Position numbers and translations under genes: made by a program
Assembly: GCA_900766645.1 (NCBI GenBank)
Contig: CAAFWD010000101.1
Coordinates: forward strand, 1 to 20,635
DNA from: an uncultured Cetobacterium sp.
GTDB taxonomy: Bacteria > Fusobacteriota > Fusobacteriia > Fusobacteriales > Fusobacteriaceae
Direction of reading: 5' to 3'
DNA length: 20,635 bases
The notes under the pieces: model-generated
The model's database searches: none
What the model was told of the DNA's origin: nothing
What the model saw: the letters and a program-made list of their open reading frames with translations, nothing else
In this document: positions 16,110-20,635 of the stretch, in pieces
Layout: the number at the start of each line of letters is the position of its first letter
Position numbering within the stretch: position 1 is the first letter of the stretch

Positions 16110-16116
16110 AGGAGGG
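16110..16116 (+). promoter_or_regulatory. Ribosome binding site that fixes the peptidase start at 16121
   Basis: AGGAGGG lies four bases before the ATG at 16121. The in-frame ATG 42 bases upstream (16079) overlaps the end of the promoter, has no ribosome binding site, and would add 14 residues unlike the family's N-terminus. Confidence 0.85.
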
Positions 16117-16120
16117 TAAA

Positions 16121-17224
16121 ATGATTAGGGAACAAAGAGTAGTTGAAAACTTTTTAGATATGGTGAAAATTTCTTCGCCTTCAAAACATGAGAGAAAAAT
16201 GGGGGATTATTTAATAAAGGTACTAACAGAATTAGGATTAGAAGTATCAGAGGATAGAGCTGGTGAGATAAACGGTGGAAATTGTGGAAATATAATAGGT
16301 GTTTTAAGATCAGAAGGAAAAAAGAGATATTTATTTAGTGCTCACATGGATACTGTAGTACCTTGTGATAAAATAACTCCAGTTATAGAGAACGGGATTA
16401 TAAAAAGTGATGGAACATCTGTATTAGGAGGAGATGACAAAGGTGGAATAGCAGCTATAATAGAGATGTTGAGAGTCATAAAAGAAAATAATTTAGAGCA
16501 TCCAGAAATAGTTGTAGTATTCTCTATGGCAGAAGAGATTGGATTATTAGGATCAAAAGCTTTTGAGATAGAAAAATATGGAGTAGATTTTGGATTTATA
16601 TTAGATTCTAGTGGAAAACCAGGAAAAATAATAACAAAAGCTCCATCAGCAGCAAGGGGTAAAATTAAAGTTATTGGAAAACCAGCACACGCAGGGATAG
16701 CTCCTGAAAATGGAATAAATGCTTTAACAGTTGCAGCACATGCAATAACAAAAATGAAGCTTGGAAGAGTAGATTCAGAAACAACATCTAATATAGGTGT
16801 AGTAAATGGTGGACAGGCAACGAACATAGTTATGCCAACGGTGGAATTAGATTATGAAGCAAGAAGTTTATCTAATGAGAAGTTAAAAGAATTATTAGAT
16901 GAAACTTTAAAAATAATGGAGACAGTTTGTTCAGAGTTTGGGGCAACATATGAAACAGACATTAGAGTAGAGTATCCAGGATTTGCATTAGATGACAATG
17001 CGGAGGTTATAGATATAGTTAAAAAAGCTTGTGAAAGAGCAGAACTTCATGCAGAGACTGCAGCGTCAGGTGGAGGAAGTGACACTAATATATATAACAA
17101 CAAGGGGGTTCCAAGTGTAAACTTAGCTGTAGGAATGGCAAAAGTTCATACATTAGAGGAATATATAGAGATTAAAGATTTGGTAGATTTATCAAGATTA
17201 TTAGTAGAAATTATAAAAGGTTAA
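16121..17224 (+). CDS. M20-family metallopeptidase, PepT-like
   Basis: With the start at 16121 the protein has 367 residues. It is a cytoplasmic dizinc aminopeptidase of the M20 family, closest in pattern to the PepT-like group (TIGR01883) that removes N-terminal residues from short peptides. Expected metal and catalytic residues are all present: His75 and Asp77 in SAHMDTV, the bridging Asp in GGDDKGG (~105), catalytic Glu138 and ligand Glu139 in MAEEIGLLGS, Asp162 in LDSSG, and His343 in KVHTLEEYI. The dimerisation lid is around residues 180-290, including KPAHAGIAPENGINA. Exact substrate (tripeptide or other) cannot be read from the sequence. It is first behind a strong promoter and ends one base before mreC, which has little ribosome binding site of its own and may be translationally coupled. 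Confidence 0.88.
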   Translation: MIREQRVVENFLDMVKISSPSKHERKMGDYLIKVLTELGLEVSEDRAGEINGGNCGNIIGVLRSEGKKRYLFSAHMDTVVPCDKITPVIENGIIKSDGTSVLGGDDKGGIAAIIEMLRVIKENNLEHPEIVVVFSMAEEIGLLGSKAFEIEKYGVDFGFILDSSGKPGKIITKAPSAARGKIKVIGKPAHAGIAPENGINALTVAAHAITKMKLGRVDSETTSNIGVVNGGQATNIVMPTVELDYEARSLSNEKLKELLDETLKIMETVCSEFGATYETDIRVEYPGFALDDNAEVIDIVKKACERAELHAETAASGGGSDTNIYNNKGVPSVNLAVGMAKVHTLEEYIEIKDLVDLSRLLVEIIKG

Positions 17225-17225
17225 A

Positions 17226-18029
17226 ATGAGATTAAAGGGCAGAAAGAAAGTTTTTAGTGTTATATATATATTCCTTGCAGTTATAGTTGTAACATTTTTT
17301 GCAAAAGATGTTTTTATGTACACTGTAACAGAAGTAAGTCAATTAATATATCCTATTCAATCAAAAATATATTTTTTCGGTAAAAAAGCTAAGGAAAGTA
17401 CAGAAACTGTTTTAAATTATAAAGAACTTTTAGAAGAAAATGGCAACTTAAAGAAAGAATTAACAGAAAAGTCTTTAGTTGAAGAAAAATATGAAAAACT
17501 TTTAAAAGAAAATGGAAGATTAAGAGATCTATTAAAAATGAAATCAGAATTTAAATATTCTTTTAGAGTTGGAAAAATAAGTTTTCAGCAAGCTAGAGAG
17601 TTATATGAAAGTTTTGCCATCGATTTAGGAAGCAAAGATGGAATAAAAAAGAATATGCCAATTCTTTATAAAGATATATTAATTGGAAGAGTTGAAAAAG
17701 TTTTAGATGATTATTCTATAGTTCAAATGATAACTTTTCAAGATAGTGTAGTGAGTACTAGAACAAAGAGTAATACTCTAGGAATTGTTAAAGGAAACAG
17801 AGGGGACGAGTTGGTATTCGAACCAGTTTCAGCTCATGAAGCTAAAATAAATATAGGAGAAAAAATTTATACATCTGGAATAAGTGATATATATCCAAAA
17901 GATATTTATGTTGGGGAAGTATCTGATATTAGAGATAAATATGGAGATGAGAAAGAGTATATAATTAAAGAACCGTTTAATATTTTAGATATTAATGAAG
18001 TAATAGTTCTAACAGAGGTGGAAAGCTAA
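17226..18029 (+). CDS. mreC: Cell-shape protein MreC
   Basis: A 267-residue protein with one N-terminal membrane segment (about residues 10-30, FSVIYIFLAVIVVTFF), a periplasmic coiled coil (~55-100, with LLEENGNLKKELTEK and LLKENGRLRDLL) and the two six-stranded beta barrels of MreC (~110-265). The barrels show the usual motifs: a strand after GSKDGIKKNMP, a segment ending LIGRVEKVLDDYSIV, then VSTRTKSNTLGIVKGN and GEKIYTSGISDIYPKDIYVGEV. MreC scaffolds the elongasome that inserts peptidoglycan along the cell side wall. The usual partners mreB and mreD are not adjacent: an M20 peptidase precedes and a LolA-like gene follows, the latter overlapping by one base (TAATG). Confidence 0.92.
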   Translation: MRLKGRKKVFSVIYIFLAVIVVTFFAKDVFMYTVTEVSQLIYPIQSKIYFFGKKAKESTETVLNYKELLEENGNLKKELTEKSLVEEKYEKLLKENGRLRDLLKMKSEFKYSFRVGKISFQQARELYESFAIDLGSKDGIKKNMPILYKDILIGRVEKVLDDYSIVQMITFQDSVVSTRTKSNTLGIVKGNRGDELVFEPVSAHEAKINIGEKIYTSGISDIYPKDIYVGEVSDIRDKYGDEKEYIIKEPFNILDINEVIVLTEVES

Positions 18030-18583
18030 TGTTTAAAAAAATTATGATATTTTTAGTATTTTCAGTAGCAATTTTTGCATCATCCAGTAGAATTTCTCAA
18101 ATAAAAACTTTATCTTCTCAAGTAAGTGAATCAACATATTTTACAGGAGAAAAAAAGACTAAAGTATATAATATAGAATATGTAGAACCAGATTATCTCA
18201 GAAAAGAGATAATCTCTCCTACTATAAATAAGGGAGAGATATTTCAATATGAAAATAATAAGAGGTATATTTATATACCCCTTTTTGATGAGGTAACAGA
18301 AGATGGGAATGTAGACGAGGTAAATAACTTTTTATCAATAATAAAAGATTTAAAAAACAAAGATATTAATGATGAAAATTTTTCTAAGAATTATTATCAA
18401 AAAAAAGTTAAAAAAGTAAAATATAAAGATATATATGAAATACATCTATTAGATTTTAAAAAAGTTAATGGAATATTGATTCCTATAAAGATTTCAATTT
18501 ATGAAGGTGATGTAAAATTAGCAGATTTAAAATTAGAAGATGTTAAAATAAACAATGGGCTTCAAAGAAAGGAGCTTAATTAA
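18029..18583 (+). CDS. LolA-like periplasmic protein, uncharacterised
   Basis: A 184-residue protein with an N-terminal signal sequence (residues 1-17, KKIMIFLVFSVAIFA) and no lipobox Cys, so it is probably soluble in the periplasm. I do not recognise a named family with certainty. The strand pattern resembles the LolA/LolB/RseB half-barrel: VYNIEYVEPDYLRKEIISP, then GEIFQYENNKRYIYIPLFDEV (like the lipoprotein carriers' 'display a string, wet it with sugar' of substrate-facing strands), and near the end NGILIPIKISIYEGD followed by LKLEDVKINNGL. LolA carries lipoproteins from the inner to the outer membrane; whether this protein does so is inference. Start and mreC stop overlap (TAATG), so translation is likely coupled, and recO follows after 3 bp. 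A periplasmic partner of MreC is an alternative suggested by position. Confidence 0.65.
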   Translation: MFKKIMIFLVFSVAIFASSSRISQIKTLSSQVSESTYFTGEKKTKVYNIEYVEPDYLRKEIISPTINKGEIFQYENNKRYIYIPLFDEVTEDGNVDEVNNFLSIIKDLKNKDINDENFSKNYYQKKVKKVKYKDIYEIHLLDFKKVNGILIPIKISIYEGDVKLADLKLEDVKINNGLQRKELN

Positions 18584-18586
18584 AAA

Positions 18587-19303
18587 ATGAATTTTATAAG
18601 AACAAGAGGAATAGTTATAAAAAAAAGAGATTTAGGAGAAGCTGATCGAATTATAACTATTTTCTCTGAGAATTTTGGAAAGTTGGATCTTTTAATAAAA
18701 GGAATTAGAAAAAGTAAAAAAAGAGATCAAAGTTCAACAGATATGTTAGCTTATTCAGACTTCACTTTTTATAAGAAAGGTGATGCTTATATATTAAGCA
18801 ATATAGACTTAATGGAAGGGTTCTATGACTTGAGAAAAGATATAGAGAAATTAGAAATAGCTTCTTATATTGTTTCAGTTATAAATGAAGTGCTGTTACC
18901 AGGAGAAAGAAAAAAAGAGTTTTTTCAAAGATTTAAAAAAGCTTTAGAGTTTATAATAGAGAATGAAAGTTGTAAGAATTACTTGATGGTGCTTCGAATG
19001 ATGGATTGGATAGTTAAAAAAGAAGGATATTTGATTATGTTAGAAGGAGAAAATTATTTTAATATTTCAGAATCTAGTATTATTAATGACAAAATCTTGA
19101 ATGCTATTCCTTTAAAAAAAGAACTATATGGTGTATTTAAAGCCATACAAAATAATGATAAAATATTTTTAGAAGGTGATAATTTAAAAGAATCCATAAT
19201 AGAAGCAATAATATTGTATGAAAAATACTTGAATTACCATTTAGATACAAAAATAAACCTAAGGAAATATTTATTGGAGGGGACTCATGTTAAATATAGT
19301 TAA
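18587..19303 (+). CDS. recO: DNA repair and recombination mediator RecO
   Basis: A 238-residue cytoplasmic protein. The N-terminal OB fold (~1-80) has the family pattern: RTRGIVIKKRDLGEADRIIT, FSENFGKLDLLIKGIRKSK, then YSDFTFYKKGDAYILS. The helical C-terminal domain follows (~85-235), with DLRKDIEKLEIASYIV and YEKYLNYHLD near the end, as in other RecO proteins. RecO with RecR loads RecA onto SSB-coated single-stranded DNA in the RecFOR pathway. The zinc-binding four-Cys site seen in many Gram-positive RecO proteins is missing (only one Cys), as in E. coli RecO. AAAGGAG at 18568-18574 is 12 bases upstream, slightly far. The last 17 bases overlap the next gene, whose ribosome binding site lies inside recO. 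Confidence 0.9.
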   Translation: MNFIRTRGIVIKKRDLGEADRIITIFSENFGKLDLLIKGIRKSKKRDQSSTDMLAYSDFTFYKKGDAYILSNIDLMEGFYDLRKDIEKLEIASYIVSVINEVLLPGERKKEFFQRFKKALEFIIENESCKNYLMVLRMMDWIVKKEGYLIMLEGENYFNISESSIINDKILNAIPLKKELYGVFKAIQNNDKIFLEGDNLKESIIEAIILYEKYLNYHLDTKINLRKYLLEGTHVKYS

Positions 19304-19757
19304 AATAACAGATTATATGTCTGAAAATTTAATATCACTTGATTTAAAAGCTAAGAATAAAGATGAAGTATTAAAGGAACTATCACAGATAATAGGCAAA
19401 TCACCTAAAATAGTTCAAAAGGATACCATATATAAAGCGCTTTTAGAAAGAGAAAATCTAGGAAGTACAGGCATAGGAAAAGAAGTGGCAATTCCCCATG
19501 CTAAAACAGATGGAGCTGAAGGGTTAACTATAGCTTTTGGTATTCATAGAGAAGGAGTAGATTTTAAATCTTTAGATAAAGAAAAAGTTAAAATTTTCTT
19601 TGTATTTGCTTCTCCTTTTAAAGACAGCCAAATATATTTAAAGGTACTAGCTAGAATTTCAAGATTAATAAGAGATGAAGCATTTAGAAATAAGCTTTTA
19701 AGTTGTAAAAGTGAAAAAGAAATTATAGAATGCATCGACAAAGAAGAAGCATTATAG
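19287..19757 (+). CDS. PTS EIIA-like protein of the fructose/nitrogen (PtsN) type
   Basis: A 156-residue single EIIA domain (PTS_EIIA type 2). The phospho-accepting site is His71 in GSTGIGKEVAIPHAKT. Other family features are the N-terminal YMSENLISLDLKAKNKDEVL, the strand IAFGIHREGVDF and FVFASPFKDSQIYLKVLARI. It lacks EIIB or EIIC domains and none are encoded nearby, which fits a regulatory EIIA(Ntr)-like protein better than a sugar transporter component. Its phosphorylation source (PTS-Ntr EI/NPr or the general EI/HPr) is outside the window. The start overlaps the last 17 bases of recO and uses GGAGG at 19276-19280, so the two genes are probably translated together. nrdR follows after 10 bp. 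The regulatory role is inference. Confidence 0.85.
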   Translation: MLNIVKITDYMSENLISLDLKAKNKDEVLKELSQIIGKSPKIVQKDTIYKALLERENLGSTGIGKEVAIPHAKTDGAEGLTIAFGIHREGVDFKSLDKEKVKIFFVFASPFKDSQIYLKVLARISRLIRDEAFRNKLLSCKSEKEIIECIDKEEAL

Positions 19758-19767
19758 GAGAGAGCTT

Positions 19768-20229
19768 ATGAAATGTCCATATTGTAATAGTGAAGATACA
19801 AAGGTAATAGATAGCAGAGCATTTCCAGAGAATAGTTCTATAAAAAGAAGAAGAGAATGTAATAATTGCGAAAGAAGGTTTACCACTTATGAAAGAGTTG
19901 AGGAAAGTCCAATATATGTGGTTAAAAAAAATAAAAGCAGAGAAAAGTTTAATAAAGAAAAACTTTTAAGAGGTTTAGAAAGAGCAACTAATAAAAGAAA
20001 TATAAGTAGAGATGCACTAGAAGGATTTGTAACAGATATTGAAAAAATTATACACAATACTTTAAAAAATGAGATTACAACTCAAGAACTTGGAGAGTTA
20101 ATAATGAAAAAGTTAAGAGAGTTAGATGAAGTAGCTTATGTTAGGTTTGCTTCTGTGTATAAAGAATTTGATGATATAAAATCTTTTATAGATATTGTTG
20201 AAGACATAAAAAAGGAAAAAAAGTTATGA
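19768..20229 (+). CDS. nrdR: Transcriptional repressor NrdR
   Basis: A 153-residue regulator of ribonucleotide reductase genes, of normal length. The N-terminal zinc ribbon holds Cys3, Cys6, Cys31 and Cys34 within MKCPYCNSEDTKVIDSR and RRRECNNCERRFTTYER. An ATP-cone domain follows (~49-139), starting VVKKNKSREKFNKEKLLRGL and ending VAYVRFASVYKEFDD. NrdR senses ATP/dATP through the ATP-cone and binds paired NrdR boxes upstream of nrd operons. I saw no nrd genes or NrdR-box pair in the window. AGGAG at 19756-19760 supports the start. The stop overlaps the aroQ start (ATGA). Confidence 0.97.
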   Translation: MKCPYCNSEDTKVIDSRAFPENSSIKRRRECNNCERRFTTYERVEESPIYVVKKNKSREKFNKEKLLRGLERATNKRNISRDALEGFVTDIEKIIHNTLKNEITTQELGELIMKKLRELDEVAYVRFASVYKEFDDIKSFIDIVEDIKKEKKL

Positions 20230-20635
20230 AGGTGTTAGTTATTAATGGTCCGAATCTCAACCTTTTAGGAATAAGAGAGAAAAGTATATATGGAGCAAAA
20301 ACACTTGAAGATATAAATGAGGAGATCTATTCATTTGCTAAGGAGTTAGATATTGATATAGAGTTTTTTCAGTCCAATCATGAAGGGGAGATAATAGATA
20401 AAATTCATGAAGGATTAAATAAAATAGATTATTTAATAATTAATCCAGGAGGATTAACACATTATAGTATTTCCTTAAGAGATGCTATATTGGGAACAGG
20501 GGTAAAAACAATAGAAGTTCATCTATCAAATGTTTATTCTAGAGAAGAATTTAGACATAGGTCTGTGATATCTGATATTGTTATTGGAAAGATCACGGGA
20601 TTCGGATTAGAAGGTGATAAAATGGCAATTTTATA
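20226..20635 (+). CDS. aroQ: 3-dehydroquinate dehydratase, type II, cut by the window end
   Basis: The ATG at 20226 overlaps the nrdR stop in ATGA; AAAGGA at 20211-20216 precedes it. The window holds 136 full codons plus two bases (TA), close to the usual ~140-150 residues, so only the extreme C-terminus is lost. All type II signatures are visible: NGPNLNLLGIRE (Arg17 in the lid), catalytic Tyr22 in SIYGAKTL, FQSNHEGEIIDKIH, INPGGLTHYSISLRDAI, catalytic His99 in IEVHLSNVYSREEFRHRS. It removes water from 3-dehydroquinate to give 3-dehydroshikimate in the shikimate pathway. The operon position after nrdR is unlike a dedicated aro operon. Confidence 0.96.
   Translation, partial: MKVLVINGPNLNLLGIREKSIYGAKTLEDINEEIYSFAKELDIDIEFFQSNHEGEIIDKIHEGLNKIDYLIINPGGLTHYSISLRDAILGTGVKTIEVHLSNVYSREEFRHRSVISDIVIGKITGFGLEGDKMAIL

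Noticed and set aside
16342..16827. Minus-strand 161-residue frame inside the M20 peptidase gene
   Set aside because: It overlaps metal-binding motifs of a clear enzyme gene and has no start signals.
18587..19303. recO as a pseudogene because the zinc-binding cysteines are missing
   Set aside because: The frame is intact and full length, and functional RecO proteins such as that of E. coli also lack the zinc site.

Overview
The window is an A+T-rich stretch of bacterial chromosome with every supported gene on the plus strand. It combines outer-membrane biogenesis genes (tamB, bamA, skp, lpxD), and so a diderm cell with lipid A, with a fermentative [FeFe]-hydrogenase gene set, strong clostridia-like AGGAGG ribosome binding sites and very A/T-biased codons. 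That mixture fits the Fusobacteriota (Fusobacterium, Cetobacterium or a relative). This is inference from gene content; the genus cannot be fixed from the sequence alone. Bases 1-30 are not genomic: they match an Illumina TruSeq adapter, so the left edge is an assembly end.

Layout. (1) 31-8289: the 3' end of rsmG, then tamB, bamA, skp and lpxD with gaps of 17-24 bp, closed by a hairpin terminator. This is one envelope-assembly unit: Omp85 insertase, TamB bridge, periplasmic chaperone and a lipid A acyltransferase. (2) 8293-10709: a promoter region carrying three copies of a 10-bp motif, then a DUF2344/TIGR03936 protein, serS, and a small membrane protein overlapping the end of serS. (3) 10722-11798: fructose-bisphosphate aldolase (class II) with its own promoter and terminator. 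(4) 11808-16022: a three-gene hydrogenase operon (NuoE-like, NuoF-like, catalytic HydA) with the layout of NADH/ferredoxin-linked, potentially electron-bifurcating HydABC enzymes, ending in a terminator. (5) 16047-20635: a near-consensus promoter followed by a tightly packed, partly overlapping run: M20 peptidase, mreC, LolA-like periplasmic protein, recO, PTS EIIA-like protein, nrdR and aroQ (cut by the window end).

No rRNA, tRNA, CRISPR array, insertion sequence, phage or defence gene was seen, and no stretch over 300 bases lacks a gene. The content is mostly core housekeeping and I see no convincing new system. The points most worth a second look are the three-copy motif around the lpxD terminator and next promoter, the tamB-bamA-skp-lpxD linkage downstream of rsmG, the mixed operon holding an uncharacterised LolA-like protein and an orphan EIIA, the start correction for the peptidase, and the adapter at the left edge.
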